A program made the translations under genes and the position numbers. The notes beneath the pieces were generated by a model, which was given only the letters and a program-made list of their open reading frames with translations, had not been told where the DNA came from and made no database searches. A stretch of DNA of 64,000 bases, taken from NCBI RefSeq assembly GCF_001302265.1, contig NZ_LHQM01000010.1:1-64000 (forward strand), in the 5' to 3' direction. Of the stretch, positions 17,271-27,323 are shown piece by piece; positions within the stretch are counted from its first letter, which is position 1, and every line of letters starts with the position of its first letter. The stretch is from Streptococcus phocae (lineage in GTDB: Bacteria > Bacillota > Bacilli > Lactobacillales > Streptococcaceae).

Positions 17271-17855
17271 ATGAAGATTCTAGACCAAGTGGCAAACAAC
17301 TGCCTGCCAGATGTCGAGACAGAGCGTCTTTTATTGCGTCAGCGACGCTTAACAGATGCCAAAGACATGTTTGAATATGCTAAGCTCCCGCAAGTGAGCT
17401 ATCCAGCAGCTTTCCCACCTGTAAAAAGCCTAGCAGATCAAATCACTTATGTTAAAGAAATTTATCCTGCTAATTTGGCTAAAGAAAACCTCCCATCTGG
17501 CTACGGCATTACCTTAAAAGGAGAAGATAAGGTCATTGGATCTATTGATTTTAACCACCGTCATGCCGATGATGTGTTGGAGATTGGCTATTTACTTCAT
17601 CCTAATTATTTGGGACAAGGCATTGTCCCAGAAGCGGCTGCAGCCCTTGTCGAAGTTGGCTTTAAGTTTCTCAATTTGCATAAAATTGAATTGGGGTGTT
17701 ACGGCTATAACAAGCAGAGTCAGGCTGTCGCTAAAAAACTGGGCTTCACCCTAGAAGCTAACTTGCGTGACCGTAGAGATATTCAGGGAAAACGATGTAA
17801 TGACCTACGGTTTGGTCTATTGAGAAGTGAGTGGGAAGAGCGGAGAGAGCAATGA
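17271..17855 (+). CDS. GNAT family N-acetyltransferase
   Basis: A 194-residue RimJ/RimL-type acetyltransferase: TERLLLRQRRLTDAKDMF at the N-terminus, the acetyl-CoA loop LHPNYLGQGIVPEAA, and the end motif HKIELGCYGYNKQSQAVAKKLGF. The ATG at 17271 has AAAGGAGAA before it. First gene behind the T-box, so induced when valine tRNA is uncharged. The stop overlaps the ATG of the kinase-like gene (ATGA). Acceptor unknown; protein N-termini, tRNA-linked or antibiotic substrates are all possible. Confidence 0.85.
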   Translation: MKILDQVANNCLPDVETERLLLRQRRLTDAKDMFEYAKLPQVSYPAAFPPVKSLADQITYVKEIYPANLAKENLPSGYGITLKGEDKVIGSIDFNHRHADDVLEIGYLLHPNYLGQGIVPEAAAALVEVGFKFLNLHKIELGCYGYNKQSQAVAKKLGFTLEANLRDRRDIQGKRCNDLRFGLLRSEWEERREQ

Positions 17856-18415
17856 ACCTTGTCCTTATTGGTGCTCAAGCTTCGGGTAAAATGACCATTG
17901 GGCAGGAAATTGCAAAGCAGACGGACATGACCTTATTTCATAATCATGACTCTATTGATTTTGTCTTACGATTTATGCCTTGGTCATCAGATAGCAGAGC
18001 TCTTATTGAACGTCTTCGATTTGACTTTTTTGAGACCTTTGCTCAGACAAATCGTTCAATGATTTTCACTATTGTGATTGACTTTAACAGCCCAGACGAT
18101 GTGGCTTTTCTTGATAGGGTCCAAGCTGTTTTTCATTCCCACAACCGAGAGGTTCTTTTTGTAGAGCTAGAAACAGACATCAATGAACGCCTCAAGCGTA
18201 ATTGTACGGAAAATCGGCTGAAGCACAAACCCTTTAAGCGCAACATTGAATGGTCAGAACAGGATATTCGCTCCACCATGGATTATGCAATATTTAATCC
18301 TAAAGAGCCACCTAGAACACTCACTCATTACCATAAAATCAATAACACCAAACTTACTGCCGTAGAAACAGCAGAGCTTATTTTACAAAAAATGAAAGAA
18401 ATCAAGGAGATTTAA
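17852..18415 (+). CDS. P-loop kinase-like protein (shikimate-kinase-like/AAA)
   Basis: A 187-residue small P-loop protein. Walker A is GAQASGKMT (near residues 7-15), where the usual Ser/Thr after the Lys is Met, a noticeable change; the next Thr may take over. A later [13 protein letters not shown] lid-like segment and HYHKINNT end follow. Start overlaps the GNAT stop. Co-expressed with valS under the T-box. Could phosphorylate a small molecule; no substrate can be named. Confidence 0.75.
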   Translation: MNLVLIGAQASGKMTIGQEIAKQTDMTLFHNHDSIDFVLRFMPWSSDSRALIERLRFDFFETFAQTNRSMIFTIVIDFNSPDDVAFLDRVQAVFHSHNREVLFVELETDINERLKRNCTENRLKHKPFKRNIEWSEQDIRSTMDYAIFNPKEPPRTLTHYHKINNTKLTAVETAELILQKMKEIKEI

Positions 18416-18416
18416 G

Positions 18417-21062
18417 ATGACAGAACTTTCACCAAAATACAATCCAGCCGAGGTTGAGGCTGGGCGCTATCAAAAATGGTTAGATGCAGATGTTTTTAAG
18501 CCATCAGGCGATAAAAAGGCTAAGCCTTACTCGATCGTTATTCCACCACCAAACGTGACTGGTAAATTACACCTTGGGCATGCCTGGGACACAACTTTAC
18601 AAGATATTATCATTCGCCAAAAACGCATGCAAGGCTTTGACACTTTGTGGTTGCCAGGAATGGACCACGCCGGTATTGCCACACAAGCCAAGGTTGAGGA
18701 GCGCTTGCGTGAACAACACATCACTCGTTATGATTTAGGGCGTGACAAGTTCCTAGATAAAGTTTGGGAATGGAAAGACGAATACGCATCAACCATCAAA
18801 GAACAATGGGGCAAGATGGGGATTTCTGTTGATTATTCTCGTGAGCGTTTTACTCTTGATGACGGGTTATCAAAAGCAGTCCGCAAGGTCTTTGTAGAGC
18901 TTTATAAAAAAGGTTGGATTTATCGTGGGGAGTTTATCATTAACTGGGACCCAGCAGCTAGAACGGCCCTTTCTGATATTGAAGTTATCCACAAGGATGT
19001 GGACGGTGCCTTTTACCACATGAACTACATGTTAGAAGACGGCTCACGCGCGCTTCAAGTCGCAACAACACGTCCCGAAACCATGTTTGGAGATGTAGCG
19101 GTGGCTGTTAACCCAGAAGACCCTCGCTACAAGGACTTAATTGGAAAAAATGTTGTGTTGCCAATTGTGAATAAGTTGATTCCAATTGTTGCAGATGAGC
19201 ATGCCGACCCAGAATTTGGAACAGGTGTCGTTAAAATCACTCCTGCCCATGACCCTAACGACTTTCTTGTGGGACAACGTCACAATTTGCCTCAGGTCAA
19301 TGTGATGAATGACGATGGGACAATGAACGATTTAGCTGGTGAATTTGCTGGAATGGATCGTTTTGAAGCCCGCAAGGCAACGGTTGCTAAATTAGAAGAA
19401 ATTGGTGCCCTTGTCGACATTGAAAAACGAGTGCACTCCGTAGGACACTCCGAGCGATCAGGTGCCGTGGTGGAACCACGCCTATCCACTCAGTGGTTTG
19501 TCAAGATGGATGAATTGGCTAAAAATGCGATTGCCAATCAAGCGACAGATAACAAAGTTGATTTTTACCCACCTCGTTTTAACGACACCTTCCTGCAATG
19601 GATGGAAAATGTCCACGACTGGGTAATTTCTCGTCAATTATGGTGGGGACACCAGATTCCAGCTTGGTACAACGCTGACGGCGACATCTATGTTGGTGAA
19701 GAAGCGCCTGTAGGAGATGGATGGACACAAGACGAAGACGTGCTTGACACTTGGTTTAGCTCTGCTTTATGGCCGTTCTCAACCATGGGTTGGCCAGATG
19801 CTGATTCAGAAGATTTCAATCGTTACTTCCCAACCTCAACACTCGTGACAGGTTATGACATTATCTTTTTCTGGGTGTCTCGAATGATTTTTCAATCCCT
19901 TGAATTCACAGGGAAACAGCCGTTTGCAAACGTCCTTATCCACGGTCTTATTCGTGATGAGGAAGGTCGCAAAATGTCTAAATCACTTGGGAACGGTATT
20001 GATCCAATGGATGTGATTGATAAGTATGGTGCGGACGCACTGCGTTGGTTCTTATCCAATGGTTCAGCACCAGGTCAGGACGTGCGTTTCAGCTATGAGA
20101 AAATGGATGCCTCTTGGAACTTTATTAACAAAATCTGGAACATTTCACGCTATATTCTCATGAACAATGAAGGTTTGACCCTTGATGAAGCAACAGCCCA
20201 TGTGGAAAAAGTTGTGGCTAACCAATCTGGAAATGTCACAGATCGATGGATTTTACACAATCTTAATGAAACCATTGGCAAGGTGACCGAAAACTTTGAT
20301 AAGTTTGAATTTGGTGTGGCAGGTCACATTCTCTATAACTTTATCTGGGAAGAATTTGCCAACTGGTATGTGGAATTGACCAAAGAGGTGCTTTATAGCG
20401 ACAATGAGGATGAAAAGGTCATCACTCGCTCAGTGCTTCTTTACACCTTGGATAAGATTTTACGCCTTCTACACCCAATCATGCCATTTGTGACCGAAGA
20501 AATCTTTGGCCAACTGTCCACAGGAACAATCGTGACGGCTCAATACCCTGTGATTCAGCCTGCTTTTGAAAATAAAGTTGCACACAAGGGTGTGGAAAGC
20601 CTCAAAGAATTGATTCGTTCCGTGCGTAACGCGCGTGCAGAAGTTAACGTTGCACCATCTAAGCCAATCACACTCCTTATCAAGACAAATGATGAACAAT
20701 TGGAAGCCTTCTTAAATGAAAATACCAACTACATTCGTCGTTTCACCAACCCAGAGCATCTAGAAATTAGCTCTGCTATTTCTGCCCCAGAACTAGCTAT
20801 GACGAGCATCATCACAGGCGCAGAAATCTTCTTACCACTAGCAGACCTTCTGAATGTCCAAGAAGAATTGGTTCGTCTGGACAAAGAGCTGAACAAGTGG
20901 GCTAAAGAGCTGGAAATGGTTGGTAAAAAACTTGGCAACGAACGTTTCGTAGCCAATGCCAAACCAGAAGTCGTCCAAAAAGAAAAAGACAAACAAGCCG
21001 ACTACCAAGCCAAATACGATGCCACAGTAGCACGTATTGATGAGATGAAGAAGTTGGTGTGA
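18417..21062 (+). CDS. valS: Valyl-tRNA synthetase
   Basis: Charges tRNA-Val and edits mischarged Thr. 881 residues, class I. HIGH motif is HLGHAWD (near residue 52), the editing domain contains [20 protein letters not shown] is KMSKSLGNG (near 523), and a C-terminal coiled coil ([20 protein letters not shown]) is typical. AAGGAGA site before the ATG. Third gene of the T-box operon with GNAT and kinase-like genes. Confidence 0.97.
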   Translation: MTELSPKYNPAEVEAGRYQKWLDADVFKPSGDKKAKPYSIVIPPPNVTGKLHLGHAWDTTLQDIIIRQKRMQGFDTLWLPGMDHAGIATQAKVEERLREQHITRYDLGRDKFLDKVWEWKDEYASTIKEQWGKMGISVDYSRERFTLDDGLSKAVRKVFVELYKKGWIYRGEFIINWDPAARTALSDIEVIHKDVDGAFYHMNYMLEDGSRALQVATTRPETMFGDVAVAVNPEDPRYKDLIGKNVVLPIVNKLIPIVADEHADPEFGTGVVKITPAHDPNDFLVGQRHNLPQVNVMNDDGTMNDLAGEFAGMDRFEARKATVAKLEEIGALVDIEKRVHSVGHSERSGAVVEPRLSTQWFVKMDELAKNAIANQATDNKVDFYPPRFNDTFLQWMENVHDWVISRQLWWGHQIPAWYNADGDIYVGEEAPVGDGWTQDEDVLDTWFSSALWPFSTMGWPDADSEDFNRYFPTSTLVTGYDIIFFWVSRMIFQSLEFTGKQPFANVLIHGLIRDEEGRKMSKSLGNGIDPMDVIDKYGADALRWFLSNGSAPGQDVRFSYEKMDASWNFINKIWNISRYILMNNEGLTLDEATAHVEKVVANQSGNVTDRWILHNLNETIGKVTENFDKFEFGVAGHILYNFIWEEFANWYVELTKEVLYSDNEDEKVITRSVLLYTLDKILRLLHPIMPFVTEEIFGQLSTGTIVTAQYPVIQPAFENKVAHKGVESLKELIRSVRNARAEVNVAPSKPITLLIKTNDEQLEAFLNENTNYIRRFTNPEHLEISSAISAPELAMTSIITGAEIFLPLADLLNVQEELVRLDKELNKWAKELEMVGKKLGNERFVANAKPEVVQKEKDKQADYQAKYDATVARIDEMKKLV

Positions 21063-21114
21063 TAAGATTAAACTCATGAAATGCATGGTCGAAGGTTAAT
21101 TATTTATCTATGAT

Positions 21115-21158
21115 AAAAAACGGTATTGAGGATTAAAAACTCAATATCGTTTTTTTTT
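21115..21158 (+). terminator. Terminator of the valS operon
   Basis: AAAAACGGTATTGAG / CTCAATATCGTTTTT with nine T, 53 bp after valS. Confidence 0.85.
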
Positions 21159-21245
21159 GTGACTTGTAAATTGTTTTCATTTTATCCTTGTATTCCATCT
21201 TATTCCATAGGATAATAGAATTAATTTAAGAATATGGAGATAGAT

Positions 21246-24113
21246 ATGACTGGTTCACAATTTCAGAGTCACCTTTTGGACTCACTGCAATTTGGTTTTA
21301 TTGATAGTGAACGATTTCAGGAGCAAGTGTATTCACCACAAATATTAATTAATGATAGTACCCGAAAACGTTTTGTTTTAACCGATTTACAAGAAGAATT
21401 AAGTAAAAGTTTATTTTTTTATTTTTCAGTTGCTTTTGTTACACAGTCTGGCTTGGCTTTGATAAAAAGCCAATTACTCGATTTGGCACTAAAAGGAAAT
21501 CAGGGGAAAATCCTGATTTCTCCTTACCTTGATTTTAATGATCCTTTGGCAATGAAAGAGTTACTAAAATTAAAAAATGTTCAAATTCGCCTTTCTCCTG
21601 TGGATATGCAGTTGCACTCTAAATATTATCTTTTTGAGCAAGGGGAGAAACAAGTTGTTATTGCAGGAAGTTCCAATTTAACTGGCAATGCACTGAAAAA
21701 GAATTATGAGTGGAATGTAAAACTCACTTCAACTGAAAACGGTGATTTCATAGAACAAACTAAAAAAGAGTTTGAGAGAATTTGGAACTTATCAATACCT
21801 CTCACAGAGGATGTTATCAACCGTTATCAAGCCAATCGCAAACCTATTTTACAAATTGATATTGCAGAAGAAGAGGTAACATTTCATACTAAAGAAATTG
21901 TTCCCAACGCTATGCAGAAAAAAGCCCTTGAAGGCTTACAAAGTGTTCGAGATAAAAAAGAAAAACGAGCACTGGTTATTAGTGCTACTGGGACAGGAAA
22001 GACCTATTTATCTGCATTGGATGTTAAACAAATGGCTCCCAACAGAGTACTTTTTATCGTACATAGAGAGCAGATTCTATCTAAGGCACTAGAAAGCTTT
22101 CAAAGAGTATTACAATTTTCTGATAGTGACGCATGTATCTATAAAACAGGACTTAATATTGACCAAAAAAAATATATTTTTGCAACTATTCAAACCATAT
22201 CGCGCGATGAGCATCTGAAAAAGTTTGCTAAAGATCACTTTGATTATATTTTAATTGATGAAGTTCATAAAGCTGGTGCAGATACTTATAGAAAGGTTAT
22301 GGATTATTTTACGCCAAAATTTCTGTTAGGGATGACAGCTACTCCAGAAAGGACGGATGGTCAAAACATTTATGAACTATTTGATTACAATATTGCCTAT
22401 GAGATTAGGCTACAAGAAGCTTTAGATAATGATTTGCTTTGTCCGTTTATTTATTTTGGGGTAACAGATCTTGAGATTGATGGTCATTTAATTGCAGAAG
22501 ATACTAGTTTTTCTCAACTGACTTCTGATGAGAGGGTTAAACATATTTTATCTAAGATTAACTACTATGGGCATAGTGGTGAGAACGTTCATGGATTGAT
22601 CTTTTGCTCTTCTAAAAAAGAGGTACACGAGTTATCACTAAAATTAAATCAAGCAGGTTTACGAACTCAAGCTTTGACAGGTGATGATTCCCATCAAACT
22701 AGAGAAAATGCGATAAAAAATTTAGAAAATGGGCATCTAGATTATATATTGACAGTGGATATTTTCAATGAAGGTATCGATATTCCTAGTATTAATCAAG
22801 TTGTCATGCTTCGCAATACAGAATCAAGTATTATTTTTGTACAACAATTAGGTCGTGGCCTACGCAAACACCTATCAAAAGAGTACGTGACGATTATTGA
22901 TTTTATCGGAAATTATAAAAATAATTACCTAATCCCAGTTGCTTTGTTTGGAGACAAATCAATGAACAAAGATAATTATCGTCGAGAAATTAGGGAAGGC
23001 AATCTTCTTAATGGATTGACGACTATTAATTTTGAAGAAGTTGCTAAGCATCAAATTTTTGATGCAATCACCAACAACAACCTTGCAAATATAAAGATTC
23101 TTAGAGACCATTTTATTGAGTTGAGAAATAAAATTGGACGTATTCCTTATTTATATGACTTTGTTAAAAATGGAAGTATAGAGCCTCAAGTTTTTTTTAA
23201 TAATGCTAATTTTAAGAATTATGGTGATGTTATCAATAAGTTTTCGGATAAAAAGATTGTGCTCGATGAGACTGCAAATCGATTTCTAAGCTTTATTACC
23301 TTTGAATTATTGAATGGAAAGCGTCAACATGATTTGCACTTATTAAAGTTACTTGTTGAAAATGAAGGGAAATATTCTATTCAAAATTGGATTGAGTGGT
23401 TAAGCAATCATAATTTGAGTATGGAACAATCTCTCTTAGAATCGGTTGAGCGAGTTCTTGATTTGAGCTTTTTGAAGATGCAAGAAAAGAAAAAATTTGG
23501 CGAAGTAGCGTTGGTAAAAAAAGAAGGCGATTATTATATTCTGAATTCTCAGATGGCAATGCTACTAAAGCAAAATCCAGACGTCAAGCATTTATTTTGT
23601 GATGTTATAGAGACAGGATTATTAAAATCTAAAGATTATCCAACAATTTTTACGATTGGTCAAAAATACACACGTCGCGATGTGTTAAAACTTTTGAATA
23701 TCAAAAAAGACGAGCCACCTTTAAATATAAGTGGTTACAAAATTGATAAAGACACGAATACTTGCCCTATTTTTATTACTTACCACAAGAGTGATGAAAT
23801 CAGTAATAGTATCAAATATGATGACCAACTGATTAATGAGTCAACACTTCGCTACTTTTCAAAAAATAAACGGACGTTGTCATCACCTGATGTTGATATG
23901 ATGATTCATTCCCATGAGAATGGCTTACGCTTACCACTCTTTATAATTAAAAATACAAAAGAAGGTGGCGAGTTCTACTATTTAGGTGACTTAGAATACC
24001 TTGAAGGCAGTGCTAGTGAAGTAGAAAAGAATGAGCAAAAAGTTGTGCAAATGTACTTTAAGTTAAAGTCTCCTATTGACTATTCATTATACAAATACAT
24101 TACTTCCATATAA
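21246..24113 (+). CDS. SauUSI-like type IV (modification-dependent) restriction enzyme: PLD nuclease-helicase-DUF3427
   Basis: A 955-residue protein with three parts. An N-terminal phospholipase-D nuclease carries LHSKYYLF and AGSSNLTGNA near residues 122-150. A superfamily 2 helicase has ATGTGKT near 245, LIDEVHKAGAD near 335, MTATPERTDG near 360, and QQLGRGLRKH near 533. The C-terminus is DUF3427, with CPIFITYHKSDEI and LGDLEYLEGS. The architecture and length match SauUSI of Staphylococcus aureus (about 953 residues), which cleaves DNA with 5-methyl- or hydroxymethylcytosine. The ATG at 21246 has GGAGA before it. It has its own terminator shared with the Nudix gene. Target specificity is inferred. 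Confidence 0.85.
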   Translation: MTGSQFQSHLLDSLQFGFIDSERFQEQVYSPQILINDSTRKRFVLTDLQEELSKSLFFYFSVAFVTQSGLALIKSQLLDLALKGNQGKILISPYLDFNDPLAMKELLKLKNVQIRLSPVDMQLHSKYYLFEQGEKQVVIAGSSNLTGNALKKNYEWNVKLTSTENGDFIEQTKKEFERIWNLSIPLTEDVINRYQANRKPILQIDIAEEEVTFHTKEIVPNAMQKKALEGLQSVRDKKEKRALVISATGTGKTYLSALDVKQMAPNRVLFIVHREQILSKALESFQRVLQFSDSDACIYKTGLNIDQKKYIFATIQTISRDEHLKKFAKDHFDYILIDEVHKAGADTYRKVMDYFTPKFLLGMTATPERTDGQNIYELFDYNIAYEIRLQEALDNDLLCPFIYFGVTDLEIDGHLIAEDTSFSQLTSDERVKHILSKINYYGHSGENVHGLIFCSSKKEVHELSLKLNQAGLRTQALTGDDSHQTRENAIKNLENGHLDYILTVDIFNEGIDIPSINQVVMLRNTESSIIFVQQLGRGLRKHLSKEYVTIIDFIGNYKNNYLIPVALFGDKSMNKDNYRREIREGNLLNGLTTINFEEVAKHQIFDAITNNNLANIKILRDHFIELRNKIGRIPYLYDFVKNGSIEPQVFFNNANFKNYGDVINKFSDKKIVLDETANRFLSFITFELLNGKRQHDLHLLKLLVENEGKYSIQNWIEWLSNHNLSMEQSLLESVERVLDLSFLKMQEKKKFGEVALVKKEGDYYILNSQMAMLLKQNPDVKHLFCDVIETGLLKSKDYPTIFTIGQKYTRRDVLKLLNIKKDEPPLNISGYKIDKDTNTCPIFITYHKSDEISNSIKYDDQLINESTLRYFSKNKRTLSSPDVDMMIHSHENGLRLPLFIIKNTKEGGEFYYLGDLEYLEGSASEVEKNEQKVVQMYFKLKSPIDYSLYKYITSI

Positions 24114-24147
24114 AAAAGCTAGAGATTCCAAGGAATCTCTAGCTTTT
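24114..24147. terminator. Bidirectional terminator between SauUSI-like gene and Nudix gene
   Basis: AAAAGCTAGAGATTCC / GGAATCTCTAGCTTTT with a 2-nt loop, overlapping the Nudix stop codon. Serves both converging genes. Confidence 0.85.
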
Positions 24148-24531
24148 GCTTAAAATAGTTACAGCAGGAATGTCTACGGGAGCCCAGTTTAATTTGTGAA
24201 AATCTTTTGGTTCTAACCAAATTGTATCCGAGTGCTCTAGTGCTGTTAGAGTTTCAGAAAGCAATTCAGCTTCAAAAGTTTTCATCACCACAGTTCCAAA
24301 ATCATAGTTGTAAGACGCTTCATTGATAAATTTAGTGATCCTAATATCTGCGTTAAACTCTTCGCGAATCTCTCTGATAAGAGCTTCTTCTGGCGATTCT
24401 CCGACTTCCAATTTTCCTCCAGGAAATTCCCAGTACCCTCCTAAAGTTTTATTTTGAGGTCTCTGAGCACAAAAATAGTTACCATTTTTGTGGATTGCGG
24501 CTGCAACAACAGGAATGATTTTAATTGACAT
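24139..24531 (-). CDS. Nudix hydrolase, NudG/MutT-like (deoxy)nucleoside triphosphate pyrophosphohydrolase
   Basis: A 130-residue Nudix protein: IIPVVAAAIHKNGNYFCAQRP, then WEFPGGKLEVGE with the box GKLEVGESPEEALIREIREEF. The final Gly of the box (EExG) is Asn, a small deviation. The layout resembles CTP pyrophosphohydrolase NudG, which in E. coli prefers 5-methyl-dCTP, 5-hydroxy-CTP and oxidised dNTPs, as well as MutT. It converges on the SauUSI-like gene. A sanitising role for oxidised or methylated dNTPs is inference. Confidence 0.85.
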   Translation of the reverse strand: MSIKIIPVVAAAIHKNGNYFCAQRPQNKTLGGYWEFPGGKLEVGESPEEALIREIREEFNADIRITKFINEASYNYDFGTVVMKTFEAELLSETLTALEHSDTIWLEPKDFHKLNWAPVDIPAVTILSKS

Positions 24532-24590
24532 GAAAGCACCTCGTATTGATAAAAGATTATAGTATGAATTATTAAGTCAAAATATATTGT

Positions 24591-25406
24591 TTAAAACACT
24601 CGATAAACATAAGGATTATCAGGTTCTTGGCTTTGTTTGACGTCTTCGATGTGTAGCACGGGTAATTGTTGTTCCAAATGGTGATCGTACTGGGTGTGGA
24701 GTTTGCCTTTTACAGTGAGCCAGGTATTATTTTCAAAGGTTTGTTGCTCACCTGTGGTCAGTAAACCGTAGACGCCAGAGTCAGCGATACAGTGGATAAT
24801 GCCAAAGCGAAAGAGGAACTGGTAGTTATCATGACCAGGCTCATTGTAGACAAAGCCTGTGTATTGAATGTCTCTGTCACTAAAAACATCAGGGTAAAGG
24901 TAAATCAGCTCCATCACTTCCATATAGTTTTCAGTAGTAATGATAACTGGTTTTTTCCCTAGGTATTTTTTAAGTTCTTTTTGCATTTCACGTTGATAAG
25001 ACGATTTGGTGAAATAAAGACTAGTGTCTGGTTTTAGGTATTGGATGGTAGTGCCATCGTCGCTGACCCCCGATTTTGATGCGCCGGCAGCAAGTGGGAA
25101 CGTGTAGCCTTTAGCAGAGACCGTTGTTGAGTCTAGTGTTGCTGTGGGAACCAATAGACCGACCAAGACAGGAAAGACTAAGATCATTGGACTGGTCAGT
25201 TTTGCTAGCCTTCCTGTGAGGTGGCTATGCACGGAGATGTTTTTCATCCAGGTATAGAGTTGCACGAGGGCAAGGATAAAGGATAAAACCATGGAAATAT
25301 AAGCCAAGTAGGAATATTTGATGTTGATGTATTGATTGAGCTTTCCAGATAATTGCAGGTACATGGTAAGTTCAAAATAACCTGCTAGGATTAAAAAACG
25401 AATCAT
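24591..25406 (-). CDS. TIGR03943/DUF1980 membrane protein, partner of permease
   Basis: A 271-residue protein with N-terminal membrane helices (about 2-16, 31-52 and 70-90) and a long extracytoplasmic C-terminal domain with TGFVYNEPGHDNYQFLFRFGIIHCIADSG, a conserved Cys region of the TIGR03943 family. Its start overlaps the stop of the permease gene at 25406, so both are made as a pair. The family is found beside YraQ-like permeases; substrate unknown, possibly metal or thiol compounds. Confidence 0.85.
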   Translation of the reverse strand: MIRFLILAGYFELTMYLQLSGKLNQYINIKYSYLAYISMVLSFILALVQLYTWMKNISVHSHLTGRLAKLTSPMILVFPVLVGLLVPTATLDSTTVSAKGYTFPLAAGASKSGVSDDGTTIQYLKPDTSLYFTKSSYQREMQKELKKYLGKKPVIITTENYMEVMELIYLYPDVFSDRDIQYTGFVYNEPGHDNYQFLFRFGIIHCIADSGVYGLLTTGEQQTFENNTWLTVKGKLHTQYDHHLEQQLPVLHIEDVKQSQEPDNPYVYRVF

Positions 25407-26308
25407 TAGAGCACCCCCAAAAGTAAGCAGTAAGCTGTGATCATGATGACAGAAAAACCAACAAATTGCACGATAAATCGCCCCTTAAAGGCCTTTAACA
25501 TCATCATTAGGTTTTTAATATCAACCATAGGTCCAATCAGAAGAAAAGCTAAGACTGGAGCCAGTCCAAAACTAGACAGTAACGATGCTCCGATAAAAGC
25601 ATCCGCCTCACTACAAAGCGATAAAACAAAGGCTAACAGCATCATCACAAGGATAGCAGTCAGTGGGCTATGCCCAAGACCTGTCAGCACTCGGGTAGGG
25701 AGATAAATCTGCATGGCAGAGGCAATCAAGGTTCCAAAAACCAGATAGCGACCCGTGTCGAAAAATTCATCAATGGCGTGTACCAGAGCAAGATAGATTT
25801 TTTTAGGCCAGCTTTCTTTTGAGTAATCATGGATATGAAAGCTTTGGGCAGAGTCTTTGACGATGTCATCGTCAACAAAAAAGGCCAGCATCACTCCTAA
25901 ACCAATAGCCACCAAGATAGCTCCCAGAAGGCGCAAGAGTAAAAAACGCAGCGAATTGCCAAAAGCGGAGTAGGTAGCTAATAGGACAATGGGATTGATA
26001 ATCGGCGCTGTGGTGAGAAAGGGAATAGCAGTATAACTGGGCACCTTTTTCTCTAAAAAGCGGTTGATGATAGGAATAATACCACATTCACATGATGGAA
26101 AAATAAAACCGATAAAGGTTCCGAATAAGATACGTGGAAATTTATGTTTAGGAAGGTATTTGTGAACCAAATTCGGAGTAACAAATACCTCAATACAGCC
26201 AGATAAAATTGTTCCTAAAAGAACAAAAGGCAATGCTTCAATGATGATGGATAAGAAAATCGCAAACCACTGGAGCACACTGGGTGGGAGGTTTGAAAAA
26301 AGAGACAT
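25406..26308 (-). CDS. Permease (DUF318/YraQ family)
   Basis: A 300-residue integral membrane protein with about eight helices and the hallmark FPSCECGIIPIINRFLEKKVP (CECG motif near residue 73), followed by TAPIINPIVLL and LCSEADAFIGASL. Forms a two-gene unit with the TIGR03943 protein. AAAGGACAAGAGG precedes the ATG. Transport direction and substrate are unknown; homologues are annotated putative two-component membrane permease. Confidence 0.88.
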   Translation of the reverse strand: MSLFSNLPPSVLQWFAIFLSIIIEALPFVLLGTILSGCIEVFVTPNLVHKYLPKHKFPRILFGTFIGFIFPSCECGIIPIINRFLEKKVPSYTAIPFLTTAPIINPIVLLATYSAFGNSLRFLLLRLLGAILVAIGLGVMLAFFVDDDIVKDSAQSFHIHDYSKESWPKKIYLALVHAIDEFFDTGRYLVFGTLIASAMQIYLPTRVLTGLGHSPLTAILVMMLLAFVLSLCSEADAFIGASLLSSFGLAPVLAFLLIGPMVDIKNLMMMLKAFKGRFIVQFVGFSVIMITAYCLLLGVL

Positions 26309-26326
26309 GTCCTCTTGTCCTTTCTA

Positions 26327-26357
26327 ATAAAAAACGAGTGCCCTGTCGAAGCAGGGC
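26327..26357 (-). terminator. Terminator after the small gene at 26387
   Basis: On the minus strand GCCCTG-CTTCGA-CAGGGC, followed by ACTCG and a T6 run. Lies between the small gene and the permease start. Confidence 0.7.
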
Positions 26358-26386
26358 AAGGGGTAACCGTCATGATGCTCTGAGTG

Positions 26387-26539
26387 TTACAGAGTTTTTT
26401 GAGCTTTTGGCTCGGTGTCTTGATTACTAGTGGTTTTACCATCAGCAGAAACTGCTAAAGGTTTATCAAAATCAGGAACGACAGCAAAACCAGCCATCAT
26501 TTTTTCGAGCTGATCATTTTTTTTATGGGTAATTGCCAT
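26387..26539 (-). CDS. Small conserved hypothetical protein, 50 aa
   Basis: Starts MAITHKKNDQLEKMMAGFAV and ends KAQKTL. The ATG at 26539 has GAAAGAAGG before it, and a terminator follows the stop by 30 bp, so it is a self-contained small gene. It has a basic, amphipathic N-terminal half and a polar tail, with no membrane segment. It resembles short streptococcal proteins annotated only as conserved hypothetical. Confidence 0.7.
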   Translation of the reverse strand: MAITHKKNDQLEKMMAGFAVVPDFDKPLAVSADGKTTSNQDTEPKAQKTL

Positions 26540-26712
26540 TTAAAAAAGCCTTCTTTCATAAGAGATACTTCCATTATACTATCATTTTAAAACAAAGCCA
26601 AAAACAAAACATTTTTGATCATGTATTTTCTGACCTTTAAGAAAAAGAAGCCTAGTTGTTCAGTGAGTGCTGTGCTATAATAAACTAACAATAAAAGGAG
26701 TCGTGATTGCAG

Positions 26713-27192
26713 ATGTTATCTAAACAAGAGTGGATTAGTCAACTAGAGTTAGAACCTCATGTGGAAGGAGGCTACTTTAAACAAGTGGAAGAATCACAGG
26801 ATGTCGGGCACTATCAGGGAAAAGAAAGGGCTCTTTATACCAGCATTTATTTTTTATTGGATGATACCAATCTGTCGCATTTTCACCGTTTGACAGCAGA
26901 TGAAATCTGGTATTTTCACGCAGGGAGTCCGCTAACCATACACATGATTAGAGATGATGGTCGATATGAAACACATGACTTGGGCCTAGAGATATCAAAA
27001 GGACAAAGCCTACATTATTGTGTGCCTAAAGGAACGATTTTTGGCTCAACGGTTGCCTCAGGTTATGCCTTGGTATCGTGTTTGGTGGCACCAGGTTTTG
27101 ATTATGAGGATTTTAAACTGTTTAGTCGCCAAGAATTACTAGCAACATACCCTGACCACAAAGAAATTATTCATAAACTGACACAGGACTGA
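26713..27192 (+). CDS. Cupin protein, DUF985 family
   Basis: A 159-residue DUF985 cupin: LELEPHVEGGYFKQVEES, then SHFHRLTADEIWYFHAGSPL and GSTVASGYALVSCLVAPGF. ATG at 26713 follows AAAGGAG by 12 nt; an in-frame TTG at 26707 has a better 6-nt spacing, so the true start could be either. The fold binds small ligands, but the reaction is unknown. The gene stands alone between small genes and tex. Confidence 0.85.
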   Translation: MLSKQEWISQLELEPHVEGGYFKQVEESQDVGHYQGKERALYTSIYFLLDDTNLSHFHRLTADEIWYFHAGSPLTIHMIRDDGRYETHDLGLEISKGQSLHYCVPKGTIFGSTVASGYALVSCLVAPGFDYEDFKLFSRQELLATYPDHKEIIHKLTQD

Positions 27193-27305
27193 AATTAATG
27201 CTTTGAAATTCCTGTAAGGCGATTATATTTACCAATAGAACAATAGTCATATGGGAATAAGTTGCTTATGGTTTGGTGATATTTTGGTGTCTTAGGATTC
27301 AAATA

Positions 27306-27314
27306 TGCTATAAT
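27306..27314 (+). promoter_or_regulatory. Extended -10 promoter of tex, near-leaderless
   Basis: TGCTATAAT with the T of the -10 at 27309-27314, only 9 nt before the tex ATG and no Shine-Dalgarno, so the mRNA should begin 1-3 nt upstream of the start codon. Confidence 0.6.
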
Positions 27315-27323
27315 AAAGCTATT

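Noticed and set aside
17171-17374. Frame starting inside the T-box
   Set aside because: Spans the terminator and the GNAT start; is riboswitch, not coding.
26215-26442. 75-codon minus-strand frame across the permease start
   Set aside because: Overlaps permease start, the terminator and the small gene; low-complexity translation.
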